From Candidatus Jingweiarchaeum tengchongense (GTDB lineage: Archaea > Nanobdellota > Nanobdellia > Jingweiarchaeales > Jingweiarchaeaceae), in NCBI GenBank assembly GCA_025920705.1, contig JAPDLJ010000009.1:1-41653 (forward strand): DNA of 41,653 nt, given 5' to 3'. The translations under genes and the position numbers were made by a program. Positions within the stretch are counted from its first letter, which is position 1, and every line of letters starts with the position of its first letter. The notes below the pieces were generated by a model, which did no database searches, had not been told where the DNA came from, and saw nothing but the letters and a program-made list of their open reading frames with translations. Shown here one piece after another: positions 15,676-24,097 of this stretch.

Positions 15676-16746
15676 ATGGAAGCAAGTGAAAAAAAGGAAG
15701 AAAAAATAGAAACAAAGGAAGAAAAAAAGAGGTTCGTAATCAAATTTAATCCTTGGAAAGCACTAGCAATTTTCTTTGGAATTCTATTTGTAGCATCGCT
15801 TGCTACAAATGGATTCAGTGGATTCAAATCAGGACCAACAGGGTTGGCAATTGGTACAAGCACATTAAGCGCAGAGCAAGCAGCAAACAAAGCAATTGAT
15901 TGGTTAAATAGTTACTTCAAAGCAGCTGGACAAAACATAGACATAAAGTTACTAAATACGAGTGAAGTTAGTGGTATGTATGCGTTTACCGTAGAGTTCT
16001 CTTCATCGCAGGGAAATGCAACCTTTACTTACTACGTAACAAAGGATGGTGAGTTATTCCTCCCACAAGCAATTCCCACAAGCGAGTTAATACAAGCGCA
16101 GCCAGGTACCCAAGAAGCAGGAGCAACTTGTGAAAGCTTACCAAAGGAAAGCACTCCAAAATTGGAAGCATTTGTCGTTTCATATTGTCCATATGGAATA
16201 CAGATGCAGCGAGTACTTGCAGAAATAATAAAGAATATTCCTGAACTTGCAAATTACATAAAAGTTAGATACCTTGGTGCAGTAGTGAATGGTAAAGTAA
16301 CCGCAATGCACGGTGATCAAGAAGCAACAGAGAATTTAAGACAGATTTGCATCAGAGAAGAACAACCTAATAAGTTTTGGGATTATATTAGCTGCTTCAT
16401 AAAGAAAGGAGATTCAGCTGGTTGCTTAGATTCTACAGGAATCGATAAAACTAAATTAGAAACATGTATGAGTGACAGTAATAAGGGGATAAAGTACGCG
16501 CAAGAGGACTTCAGCTTACAAGATAATTATCGTGTAACTGGTTCACCAACTTTAATATTGAATGGACAAAGAGTAAGTGAATTTAACTTTGGTGGTCGAT
16601 CTGCACAAGCAGTGAAAACACTTTTATGCTGTGGATTTACAGATATGCCAAGTGTATGTGAGCAAAACTTGACGACAACTCAGGCAGCTACAAGCTTTTC
16701 AGAAGCTTACAGTAGTTCCTCGAGTGGTTCTGGCGGTCAGTGTTAA
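15676..16746 (+). CDS. Membrane-anchored thioredoxin-fold (DsbA/GILT-like) protein, CPYG type
   Basis: ATG 15676 is chosen because a Shine-Dalgarno-like GGTGTGTGAT lies just before it; a GTG at 15667 would add three residues. Layout in the longer numbering: charged cytoplasmic N-terminus (1-27), one membrane anchor (about 30-47), a PepSY-like alpha/beta stretch (about 66-135), then a thioredoxin-fold domain with SYCPYGIQM (Cys174). The second Cys of a CxxC motif is replaced by Gly. Further Cys (CIREEQ, ISCF, AGC, ETC) recall GILT-like proteins. VTGSPTLILNGQ is the cis-Pro loop. The end is Ser-rich and stops in Cys. It probably acts outside the cell in thiol/disulfide handling. Confidence 0.75.
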   Translation: MEASEKKEEKIETKEEKKRFVIKFNPWKALAIFFGILFVASLATNGFSGFKSGPTGLAIGTSTLSAEQAANKAIDWLNSYFKAAGQNIDIKLLNTSEVSGMYAFTVEFSSSQGNATFTYYVTKDGELFLPQAIPTSELIQAQPGTQEAGATCESLPKESTPKLEAFVVSYCPYGIQMQRVLAEIIKNIPELANYIKVRYLGAVVNGKVTAMHGDQEATENLRQICIREEQPNKFWDYISCFIKKGDSAGCLDSTGIDKTKLETCMSDSNKGIKYAQEDFSLQDNYRVTGSPTLILNGQRVSEFNFGGRSAQAVKTLLCCGFTDMPSVCEQNLTTTQAATSFSEAYSSSSSGSGGQC

Positions 16747-16813
16747 ATTATTCTTTTTTTATTTTTGATAGAAAAATTAATATATTATAAAATACCATAA
16801 AGTATTACTTAAT

Positions 16814-17242
16814 ATGATAAAATTCAAAATTGATCGCAATAAATTGTATGGGGTATTTTTTGGAACTATTTTTCTAGTTATATTTTTTGTTTATATCTAT
16901 CCAACAATCACAGGTACTGCTATATTAATTACTGAAAAAAACAGTTGTAATTTGGATGCTGATGAATTTGATTTTATATTTGCATTTTCACCGCTTTGTC
17001 CACATTGTAGAAATATGGCGCCGTTAGTTATTGAGACAGAGAAAGCTGGCTACAAAGTTTATTGGTTAGATTTAACAGACAGCACATGTGTAGAAATAGC
17101 ACAGAAATATAAGAACGGGAATGCGTTTTTATATGTTCCAACATTCTTATGTTTAAAAAACGAAAGTGATTATTTAATTGGTGAAGTATCAGCATCTGAT
17201 TTAATGAATTGGGTCAAAAATTGTGTAGGTAATGCACGATGA
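16814..17242 (+). CDS. Membrane-anchored thioredoxin-like protein, CPHC
   Basis: A 142-residue protein: basic N-terminus, one membrane helix (about 13-38), then a small thioredoxin domain whose active site is LCPHC (C62, C65), followed by YKVYWLDLTD and a cis-Pro stretch VPTFLC. Further Cys in DSTCVEI, FLCLKN and KNCVG could give structural disulfides. The CPHC motif is that of oxidising DsbA-like enzymes. TATA (ATTATAAAAT, about 16784-16793) lies 25 bp upstream, so it may have its own leaderless promoter. Its stop overlaps the start of the epimerase gene by four bases (ATGA). Confidence 0.78.
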   Translation: MIKFKIDRNKLYGVFFGTIFLVIFFVYIYPTITGTAILITEKNSCNLDADEFDFIFAFSPLCPHCRNMAPLVIETEKAGYKVYWLDLTDSTCVEIAQKYKNGNAFLYVPTFLCLKNESDYLIGEVSASDLMNWVKNCVGNAR

Positions 17243-18186
17243 AAGTTGTTGTTACTGGTGGTGCAGGTTTCATCGGCTCGCATATTGTTGGAGAATTAGT
17301 AAGAAGAAATCAAGAAGTCATAGTAATAGATAACTTTCATACGGGACACAAGCAAAACTTAAGTAAATTCGCTAATAAAATAAAAATTTTAGAGGGAAGA
17401 GTTTTTGATGCAATTAAAAAGAATCCAGACCTAAAACCAGATTTCATTATTCACTGTGGCATGCCATCTAGCTCACCTATGTACAAGGAAAACAGAAATA
17501 TGGTCCATAAAACAATAGAAGATGCAATTACACTCTTTGAATTCGCAAAAGAGAACGGAAGCAAAATTGTGTTAACTTCAAGCTCAAGTGTTTATAATGG
17601 TTTGCCGATTGCTTGGAAGGAAGAAATGAAGCCGATTGTTAGTGATTTTTATACAGAAACAAGACTTGCAATTGAAAGATTGGCCGAACTTTATTACAAA
17701 CTTCACAATGTAAACACAATTTGCTTAAGGTTATTCAGTGTTTATGGACCAAGGGAGGAATTCAAAAGAAATTTCGCAAATATGATCTCTCAAACGATAT
17801 GGAAAGTGTTAAAAGATGAACGCCCTGTATTTTATGGAGATGGAAATCAAACGAGAGATTTCATCTTTGTCGATGATGTTGTTAATGCATTCATACGCTC
17901 AATAGATATACTAAATAAAAAAGACGTTGGTTTCGAGATTGTTAATGTTGGTAGTGGAACCAACAAAAGTTTCAATGAAATACTTGAATTGATCAATGAA
18001 AAATTGAATAAAGATGTAAAAGCAATATATGTAAAGAATCCAATCAAAAACTATGTTTATCATACATTGGCTGATACAACAAAAATGGAAAGGTTTCTCA
18101 AATTTAAACCAAAGATAGAATTAGAAAGGGGAATAATGGAAACGATAAATTACTATAAGAAATTAGATAGATTACCAGAAATTTAA
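17239..18186 (+). CDS. NAD-dependent nucleotide-sugar epimerase/dehydratase (extended SDR)
   Basis: A 315-residue extended SDR protein. NAD loop TGGAGFIGSHI (about 6-16), DNFHTGHKQNL, TSSSSVYNG with the catalytic Ser region, LRLFSVYGPRE, and FIFVDDVV are all typical of GalE/RmlB-like enzymes. The catalytic YxxxK is YTETR here: the Lys is replaced by Arg. Likely it makes sugars for glycans or glycolipids. It is translationally coupled to the upstream CPHC gene. The substrate cannot be deduced. Confidence 0.82.
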   Translation: MKVVVTGGAGFIGSHIVGELVRRNQEVIVIDNFHTGHKQNLSKFANKIKILEGRVFDAIKKNPDLKPDFIIHCGMPSSSPMYKENRNMVHKTIEDAITLFEFAKENGSKIVLTSSSSVYNGLPIAWKEEMKPIVSDFYTETRLAIERLAELYYKLHNVNTICLRLFSVYGPREEFKRNFANMISQTIWKVLKDERPVFYGDGNQTRDFIFVDDVVNAFIRSIDILNKKDVGFEIVNVGSGTNKSFNEILELINEKLNKDVKAIYVKNPIKNYVYHTLADTTKMERFLKFKPKIELERGIMETINYYKKLDRLPEI

Positions 18187-18230
18187 TAAAACAGAAAGTT
18201 TATAAAGATAAAAAGTATTCAGTGTAAACT

Positions 18231-18626
18231 GTGAAACCGCCTTGTGAAGATATTGCCAAGAATTTTTTACCTTATGTCAGGGGTTATTTAGTCAGAGAAC
18301 TCGTAAAAGAGTATGGCATGAAAAAGATTGAAGTTGCTAAGAAATTTGCATTAACAAAGGGTGCTGTTTCTCATTATGTGAACAAAAAACGTGGACGTGA
18401 AGATAAGTTCTTTGAAAGGTTTGGTTTTGTTGAAATAGAACTCAAAAGAATTGCAAAGAGAATAAGCAAAGAAAATCTCAACAGTGGTGAAATTATCTAT
18501 TGTATATGTGGACTTTGTAAGAAAATAAGGTCCAGTAGGAAATTTTGTGAGCATCATAAAAGATTGCTTGAAATAAAAGAATGTAGAACATGTGGGGGGA
18601 TAAAAAATGAGAAGAATATATCTTGA
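18231..18626 (+). CDS. Helix-turn-helix regulator with Cys-rich C-terminus
   Basis: A 131-residue protein starting at GTG 18231. TATA-like TTTATAAAG (18199-18207) lies about 26 bp upstream, fitting a leaderless GTG start. An XRE-like helix-turn-helix spans about residues 31-53 (KKIEVAKKFALTKGAVSHYV). The C-terminus has C91, C93, C96, C106, C118 and C121 in a pattern able to bind zinc or an Fe-S cluster. It overlaps iscS by 20 bp and heads the Isc operon, so a role as Fe-S-sensing or metal-sensing regulator of Fe-S assembly, analogous to IscR, is inferred. Confidence 0.72.
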   Translation: MKPPCEDIAKNFLPYVRGYLVRELVKEYGMKKIEVAKKFALTKGAVSHYVNKKRGREDKFFERFGFVEIELKRIAKRISKENLNSGEIIYCICGLCKKIRSSRKFCEHHKRLLEIKECRTCGGIKNEKNIS

Positions 18627-19770
18627 TCATGCTGCAACAACACCTGTAGATAAAAGAGTCTTAAAGGCAATGTTACCTTATTTTTCAGAAAAATTTGGAA
18701 ATGCGTCGAGCTTACATTCTTTTGGTAGAGAAGCAAATGAAGCAATCGAAAAAGCAAGAGAAAAAATTGCTTCCTTAATCAATGCGCAAAAAGAAGAAAT
18801 ATACTTTACATCTGGAGGTACAGAATCTAATAACCTTGCAATTAAAGGAGTTGCTTTTGCGAATAGGGAAAGGGGAAAACATATCATCACTTCAAAGATT
18901 GAGCATCACGCAGTTCTTAATGTTTGTGAATGGTTAGAAAAGCAAGGATTTGAAATTACATACCTTCCAGTTGATAAATATGGTTTCATTGAATTAGATA
19001 AATTGGAAAAGGCAATTCGCAAAGATACGATCCTCGTATCAATCATGCATGCAAATAATGAGATTGGTACAATAGAACCAATAGAAGAAATTGGAAAGAT
19101 TTGTAGGAAGAAAGGTGTTTATTTCCATACAGATGCAGTACAAAGTGTTGGTAAAATACCTGTCGATGTGGAGAAAATGAATGTGGATTTACTTTCAATC
19201 TCATCACACAAAATCTATGGTCCAAAAGGGGTTGGCGCATTATATGTAAGGGATGGGGTAAAGATAGAAACAATACAACACGGTGGGGGTCACGAGAAGG
19301 GTCTGAGATCTGGTACTGAGAATGTCGCTGGGATTGTTGGTTTTGGAGAAGCGTGTTATTTGGCTGGTAAGGAAATGAAAAGGGAGATTTTGAAACAAAC
19401 TAAATTAAGGGATTACTTAATTAAAAATGTGTTAAAAATTAAATATTCCAGATTAAATGGACATCCAATTAAGCGATTACCTAATAATGCAAATTTTTGT
19501 TTTAAATTCATTGAAGGTGAATCGCTTGTTTTTCAACTTGACACAAGAGGAATTGCCGCAAGCACTGGCTCTGCTTGCTCTTCAAAATCATTAGAACCAA
19601 GTCATGTATTAACAGCGATTGGATTGAAGCCACATGAAGCGCACGGTTCATTGAGACTCACATTGGGTAAGGAAAATACAAAAAAAGAAATCGATTATGT
19701 GATTAAAGTTTTACCGGAAATCGTTGAGAATTTAAGAAAAATTTCACCTTTTAAAGGAAAGTGGGAATAG
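18607..19770 (+). CDS. iscS: Cysteine desulfurase
   Basis: 387 residues of class V aminotransferase fold. The PLP lysine is K202 in SSHKIYGPKG, the PLP-binding histidine region is EHHAVLN, and the persulfide Cys is C324 in the mobile loop TGSACSSKSLEPSHV. It removes sulfur from cysteine and hands it to IscU for iron-sulfur clusters. A purine-rich SD-like stretch (GTGGGGGGAT) precedes the ATG, which lies inside the end of the regulator gene. All key residues are present, so activity is expected. Confidence 0.95.
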   Translation: MRRIYLDHAATTPVDKRVLKAMLPYFSEKFGNASSLHSFGREANEAIEKAREKIASLINAQKEEIYFTSGGTESNNLAIKGVAFANRERGKHIITSKIEHHAVLNVCEWLEKQGFEITYLPVDKYGFIELDKLEKAIRKDTILVSIMHANNEIGTIEPIEEIGKICRKKGVYFHTDAVQSVGKIPVDVEKMNVDLLSISSHKIYGPKGVGALYVRDGVKIETIQHGGGHEKGLRSGTENVAGIVGFGEACYLAGKEMKREILKQTKLRDYLIKNVLKIKYSRLNGHPIKRLPNNANFCFKFIEGESLVFQLDTRGIAASTGSACSSKSLEPSHVLTAIGLKPHEAHGSLRLTLGKENTKKEIDYVIKVLPEIVENLRKISPFKGKWE

Positions 19771-19781
19771 GGCGTGATCAA

Positions 19782-20288
19782 ATGACAGAATTGTATCCAA
19801 AAGAAGTAATAAAACACTTTAAGAATCCAAAAAATGTGGGTGTGATAAAGAATGCAGATGGAGTAGGTAAGGTTGGTAACATTGTATGCGGTGATGTAAT
19901 GTGGCTTTATATTAAAGTAAAGAGGGATAAGGGTGGTGAAGAAAGAATAAGTGATGTCAAATTTCAAACATTTGGATGTATCGTCGCTATTGCTGTAAGT
20001 AGTATGCTTACAGAAATTGTAAAAAATAAAACGATTGAAGAAGCAATTAAGATCACAAAGGAGGATATTTTGAAAAGGGCAGGTAAACTCCCACCAATCA
20101 AGATACATTGCTCTGTTTTAGCAGCTGATGCCCTTCATGAGGCAATTTATGATTACTTTAAGAAAAACAATAGAAAGATTCCGGAAGAACTCGAGAGAGA
20201 ACACAAAAGAATAAAATATGATTTAGAAATCCTAACCAAAAGACATAAAGAATATGTGGCACTAGAAAAAAATATATTGGAGAAGTAA
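19782..20288 (+). CDS. iscU: Iron-sulfur cluster scaffold IscU/NifU N-domain
   Basis: 168 residues from ATG 19782; an in-frame GTG at 19761 would overlap iscS and is less likely given GGCGTGATC as SD just before ATG 19782. The three cluster cysteines are C36 (NIVCGD, with D38), C66 (FGCIVAI) and C110 (IHCSVLAADAL). C66 sits in GCIVAIA rather than the usual GCGxAIA. The C-terminal 45 residues (KIPEELEREHKRIKYDLEIL...) form an added charged helix longer than in bacterial IscU. It assembles clusters with sulfur from IscS. Confidence 0.93.
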   Translation: MTELYPKEVIKHFKNPKNVGVIKNADGVGKVGNIVCGDVMWLYIKVKRDKGGEERISDVKFQTFGCIVAIAVSSMLTEIVKNKTIEEAIKITKEDILKRAGKLPPIKIHCSVLAADALHEAIYDYFKKNNRKIPEELEREHKRIKYDLEILTKRHKEYVALEKNILEK

Positions 20289-20289
20289 A

Positions 20290-21465
20290 ATGGGTTTTCT
20301 AGAAGAAGTCAAAAAAATCGTTGAAAATGAAAATGTTAGCGAAAGTGATTTAGACAAAGTTGTATATGCGTTCGATTCTTCATATCTAGAAGGAAAAACC
20401 AATTTTATAATATGGCCAAGGAATGTAGATGAAATTAAAAAAATAATTAAAATTGCTAATAGGGAGAGGGTCAAGATTACATTGAGGGGTGGAGGTACTG
20501 GTCTTGTTGGTGGCGCAGTGCCTGAAAATTCTGTAGTTCTAGACCTCTCAAAAATGAATAAAATACTTGAAATAAATACGGATGAGAATTACGTAATTGT
20601 GGAAGCGGGTGTAATATTGGATGATCTAAATAATGAACTTGAAAATAAAGGGTTATTATTTCCAATTAGACCGGGCAGTCATGCTGTTTGTACAATCGGG
20701 GGCATCATTGCAACAAATGCGGCAGGTATTAATGCAATTAAATACGGTAAAGTTGAGAATTGGTTAATCGAATTAGAAGTAGTTACTGGAAATGGGGATT
20801 TGAAAATAGTGAAAGGAGATGAAATAAAAGTTTTTTGTGGCTCAGAAGGTTTATACGGTGTCATAACAAAAGCGAAATTAAGATTAACAAAATCAATTAA
20901 AAAAACAACGATTTCAAAATTGGCATTAAATAATTATGAAGAATTAATGAAAGCAATAAAGGAATTTAAGGATAAAGCAGTTGCATTGGAATTCATCGAT
21001 GAAATGACTTCAAGTTTCTTAGGCATGCAACCTGCGATGTACTTAATTGCTGAATTTGAGGACGATTCCGGAGATATAAAGGAAAAGGAAGAAATAGAAA
21101 AAATAATGAGAATTAGGGATGGTATCTATGCAGCACTTGTGTCAAACAATTATTCAATAATTACAGATCCGCAAGTCCATGTTGATAAATTACCCATATT
21201 ATTAAAAGAGATAAAAAAAATGGGAAAACCTCATTTTGGGCATGTTGGAATTGGTTTGATACATGTTCATTTCAAGCCCGAGGAAGTAGGAGAAACTGAT
21301 AGATTGTATGAATTAGTACTAAAACTTGGTGGGAAAATTTCTGGGGAACATGGAATTGGTAAGCTTAAACAAAAATTCCTTAGTGAGAATGAAAAAGAGA
21401 GAATAATGAGCTTTAAGAAGAGATACGATCCAAACAATGTATTCGGTGAATTGGAATGGGTATAG
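20290..21465 (+). CDS. FAD-linked oxidase, GlcD/D-lactate dehydrogenase family (short)
   Basis: 391 residues. The PCMH-type FAD domain is clear: LRGGGTGLVGGAVP, VIVEAGVILDDLN, GGIIATNAAG and YGKVENW. The C-terminal cap ends with SGEHGIGKLKQKFL, the GlcD signature. It is about 70-80 residues shorter than typical GlcD (about 460-500), mostly missing in the substrate domain. It oxidises 2-hydroxy acids such as lactate or glycolate and would pass electrons to the Fe-S proteins encoded downstream. It is two bases behind iscU and overlaps the next gene by 10 bp. Confidence 0.85.
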   Translation: MGFLEEVKKIVENENVSESDLDKVVYAFDSSYLEGKTNFIIWPRNVDEIKKIIKIANRERVKITLRGGGTGLVGGAVPENSVVLDLSKMNKILEINTDENYVIVEAGVILDDLNNELENKGLLFPIRPGSHAVCTIGGIIATNAAGINAIKYGKVENWLIELEVVTGNGDLKIVKGDEIKVFCGSEGLYGVITKAKLRLTKSIKKTTISKLALNNYEELMKAIKEFKDKAVALEFIDEMTSSFLGMQPAMYLIAEFEDDSGDIKEKEEIEKIMRIRDGIYAALVSNNYSIITDPQVHVDKLPILLKEIKKMGKPHFGHVGIGLIHVHFKPEEVGETDRLYELVLKLGGKISGEHGIGKLKQKFLSENEKERIMSFKKRYDPNNVFGELEWV

Positions 21466-21800
21466 AAAAATGTTCACGCTGCGGGTTTTGTAAGGTGAAT
21501 TGTCCGATATTTAGGGTAATGCTTAGTGAAACATTAAGTCCTAGGGGTAAGATGATTCTTCTTAAAAAAGAAATTATGGATGAAGTTTTCTACATTTGTG
21601 CACTTTGTAAATCATGTGAGGAAAATTGTCCCGCTGAGATAAAAATTTCAGAGGAGATAAAGAAAATAAGGGAAAAACTGATAAAAAACAAGAAAGAGAC
21701 AGAGGCAAATAAAAAGATGATTGAGAATATCCGAAAATTTGGAAATCCATTTGGTAAAATTGAGGAAGGAAAAATACCAAGGGAGCTTTACTGCTGCTGA
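21456..21800 (+). CDS. Two-[4Fe-4S] protein equal to the N-terminal half of GlcF/HdrD
   Basis: 114 residues. Two clusters: CSRCGFCKVNCP (C6, C9, C12, C16) and CALCKSCEENCP (C48, C51, C54, C58). This is the N-terminal ferredoxin module of GlcF, LutA-like and HdrD/GlpC proteins. The rest is a Lys-rich helical tail ending LYCC. The matching CCG module is a separate gene 1.6 kb downstream (23368-24096), so GlcF is split in two. It likely relays electrons from the GlcD-like flavoprotein, whose gene overlaps it. Confidence 0.87.
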   Translation: MGIEKCSRCGFCKVNCPIFRVMLSETLSPRGKMILLKKEIMDEVFYICALCKSCEENCPAEIKISEEIKKIREKLIKNKKETEANKKMIENIRKFGNPFGKIEEGKIPRELYCC

Positions 21801-21806
21801 TGAAAA

Positions 21807-22259
21807 ATGAAGAAGATTATTATTTTAATCATTTTGTTTGTATCAATCCTTCTTGGTTGTGTTACTCAATCACAAAGTAGCGTTCTCTTTGAAGAAGAAG
21901 GAAATTTCAGTATAAATAGGGGTGAAAATTTTATTAATTTGAATATTTCAACGGATAAAGAGGTTTATTATTCAAATGAATTGATGAACATAAAAATCGA
22001 AATTATGACTGAAAAAGAAATTAAGGATGTCTATATGATGACATACGGAATTGTCGATAATTTTGGAAGATATAGGCTCAATGACACAAGATTATTAAAC
22101 ATAAGTGCTGGAAAAAACTTGATAACATTCGAGTATAGAACACCATCATGTTATGGATGTGCCGGCATCAGTCCTGGAAATTACACATTAGTCGCAGTAA
22201 TGATGAATGGAAATGATACAATTGCAAATGCGACTTGTGAAATAGAGATAAGGGGATAA
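21807..22259 (+). CDS. Exported lipoprotein, beta-rich
   Basis: 150 residues with an N-terminal signal (KKIIILIILFVSIL) and lipobox LLGC (Cys17), so it is probably a lipid-anchored surface protein. The mature part is beta-rich, with several Asn-x-Thr/Ser sites (NIST, NYT, NDT, NAT), and carries a PSCYGCAGISPG loop with a CxxC pair. This recalls Ig-like domains of the BsuPI/CARDB type but no firm family is assigned. It lies in the operon between the split GlcF halves, next to the DsbD-like gene, so its CxxC may be a client or partner. Confidence 0.7.
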   Translation: MKKIIILIILFVSILLGCVTQSQSSVLFEEEGNFSINRGENFINLNISTDKEVYYSNELMNIKIEIMTEKEIKDVYMMTYGIVDNFGRYRLNDTRLLNISAGKNLITFEYRTPSCYGCAGISPGNYTLVAVMMNGNDTIANATCEIEIRG

Positions 22260-22260
22260 T

Positions 22261-23367
22261 ATGAGAAAATTTTTGGTTTTAAGTTTAATTTTGTTTTTAG
22301 TAATTAGCTTTATGCAGATATCAAAAGCGCAAGAGAAGAAAATTTGTATTTACTTCTTTTATGGTCTCGGTTGCCCTCATTGCGCAAATGTTGAGCCTTA
22401 TTTAGATAATTTGGAGAAAAAATATCCAGAAATAGACATAAAGAGATTTGAGGTGTATTATAATAAAACAAATCAGGAGATATTCAACAAATTCTGCGAT
22501 GTTTACTGTGTGGATATTAAGGGAGTTCCGATTGTTTTTGTAGGAGACAAATTTTTAGTCGGAGACATACCAATAATAACGAATTTAGAGAATGAGGTAA
22601 AGAAATGTTTAGATACGGGTTGTCCATGTCCAGAGGAAGTAGCTAATATCTCAACAGTATCTGGGATACCGCATCAAGTTTCACCGACAACAAGAATAGA
22701 GCTCACAATCCCAGTAATTATAACCGCTGCACTCGTTGATTCTATAAATCCGTGCGCATTTGCAGTGCTTATCTTTCTCCTTACATATTTACTCGCCATC
22801 GGTGCAAAAAGTAGAATATTAAAAATTGGAGTTACTTATATTGTTACTGTTTACATTACTTATTTCTTAACAGGTCTTGGTCTATTTACCGCAATACAAT
22901 CAATTGGCATCACAAAAATCGTATATAAAATAGCAGCAATAATTGCAATCATTGCTGGTCTAATTAACATCAAGGATTTTTTCTTCTATGGAAAATGGAT
23001 AAGTTTGGAAATTCCAAAATCTAAAAAACCTTTATTAGAAAAATACATACGTAAAGCAACAATACCTGCTGCGATTGTATTGGCATTTTTGGTTTCTCTA
23101 TTTGAACTTCCATGCACTGGTGGTGCATATCTTGCAATTTTGGGGATGCTTGCAAGTCAGATGACGAGAATGGTTGCAATACCTTATTTATTATTCTATA
23201 ACTTAATCTTCATACTACCATTACTCATCATTTTATTACTTGTGTACAAGGGATTAAGTAGTGAAGAGATGGAAAAATGGAGGCTTGAAAAAAGAAAATA
23301 CATGCGATTACTGATGGGGATTGTACTTGTGTTATTGGGAATTGTAATGTTAATGGGGATTGTTTAA
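22261..23367 (+). CDS. DsbD/CcdA-like membrane thiol transporter with N-terminal thioredoxin domain
   Basis: 368 residues. Signal-like helix (1-22), then an extracytoplasmic thioredoxin domain with YGLGCPHC (C38, C41), IKGVPIVFVG as cis-Pro loop and CLDTGCPCP. Next come about six membrane helices, including SINPCAFAVLIFLL and FELPCTGGAYLAILGM, whose two proline-flanked Cys form the transmembrane redox pair of the CcdA family. The order is reversed compared with bacterial DsbD, where the thioredoxin domain is C-terminal. It would move electrons across the membrane to keep extracytoplasmic thiols reduced or shuffled. Spacing to neighbours is one base on each side. Confidence 0.87.
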   Translation: MRKFLVLSLILFLVISFMQISKAQEKKICIYFFYGLGCPHCANVEPYLDNLEKKYPEIDIKRFEVYYNKTNQEIFNKFCDVYCVDIKGVPIVFVGDKFLVGDIPIITNLENEVKKCLDTGCPCPEEVANISTVSGIPHQVSPTTRIELTIPVIITAALVDSINPCAFAVLIFLLTYLLAIGAKSRILKIGVTYIVTVYITYFLTGLGLFTAIQSIGITKIVYKIAAIIAIIAGLINIKDFFFYGKWISLEIPKSKKPLLEKYIRKATIPAAIVLAFLVSLFELPCTGGAYLAILGMLASQMTRMVAIPYLLFYNLIFILPLLIILLLVYKGLSSEEMEKWRLEKRKYMRLLMGIVLVLLGIVMLMGIV

Positions 23368-24096
23368 ATGGGAATCTTTAGTAGAATATTTGGTGGTAAT
23401 GTACTGTATTATCCTGGATGCTTAACAAAATTTGTAGCCAAAGAATTGGGTGAGAACTATAAAAAGATCTTGAGGAAAATTGGTATTGATTTCATAGAAC
23501 TTAAAGATCTGGAAGTGTGCTGTGGTTCTCCAGCACTGAGCGCTGGTTATAATGAAGATGTAAAGAACTTAGTTAAGAAAAATTATGAGATTTTTAAGGA
23601 GCATAGCGTGGAAAAAATAATCACTGCGTGTCCTGCTTGTTTTAGGACATTTTCGAAGGAATATCCAAGCATATTAAAAGAATGGGACATAAAATCAGAG
23701 CACATAACACAAACGATTGTCAATGCAATAAATAAAGGAAAATTGAAATTTAAGAAAGCAAATGGAAAAGTCACTTATCATGATCCATGTCATTTAGGAA
23801 GATATGTTGGAATCTATGATGAGCCAAGAAAAATAATAAGGGCGATTGGCTTTGATGTTATTGAAATGAAATTAAGTAGGGAGAATTCATTTTGTTGCGG
23901 TGGTGGTGGAGGATTAAGATCAAATTATCCAGAGACAAGTAAAAAAATTGCTAAGGAAAGAGTAAGACAAGCCAAAGTAACAAATGCAGAGATATTAGTG
24001 ACCACATGTCCGTTATGTTACTTGAATTTAAAGGAAGCTGCTGGAAAGGAGATTGAGGTAATAGAACTTTCAGAACTGATTCTTAAATATTTGTAA
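23368..24096 (+). CDS. CCG-domain protein, C-terminal half of GlcF / HdrB-like
   Basis: 242 residues with two cysteine-rich CCG modules: YYPGC.. LEVCCGSPALSAG ..TACPACF, and HDPCHLGR..SFCCGGGGGLRSN..TCPLCY. Such modules hold non-cubane [4Fe-4S] clusters in heterodisulfide reductase HdrB, or bind quinone-linked partners in GlcF, LutA and SdhE. Together with the Fe-S protein at 21456-21800 it reconstitutes a full GlcF. Whether it reduces a disulfide (Hdr-like), fitting the thiol genes between, or serves hydroxy-acid oxidation is open. Its stop is one base away from the convergent ZIP gene end. Confidence 0.85.
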   Translation: MGIFSRIFGGNVLYYPGCLTKFVAKELGENYKKILRKIGIDFIELKDLEVCCGSPALSAGYNEDVKNLVKKNYEIFKEHSVEKIITACPACFRTFSKEYPSILKEWDIKSEHITQTIVNAINKGKLKFKKANGKVTYHDPCHLGRYVGIYDEPRKIIRAIGFDVIEMKLSRENSFCCGGGGGLRSNYPETSKKIAKERVRQAKVTNAEILVTTCPLCYLNLKEAAGKEIEVIELSELILKYL

Positions 24097-24097
24097 C

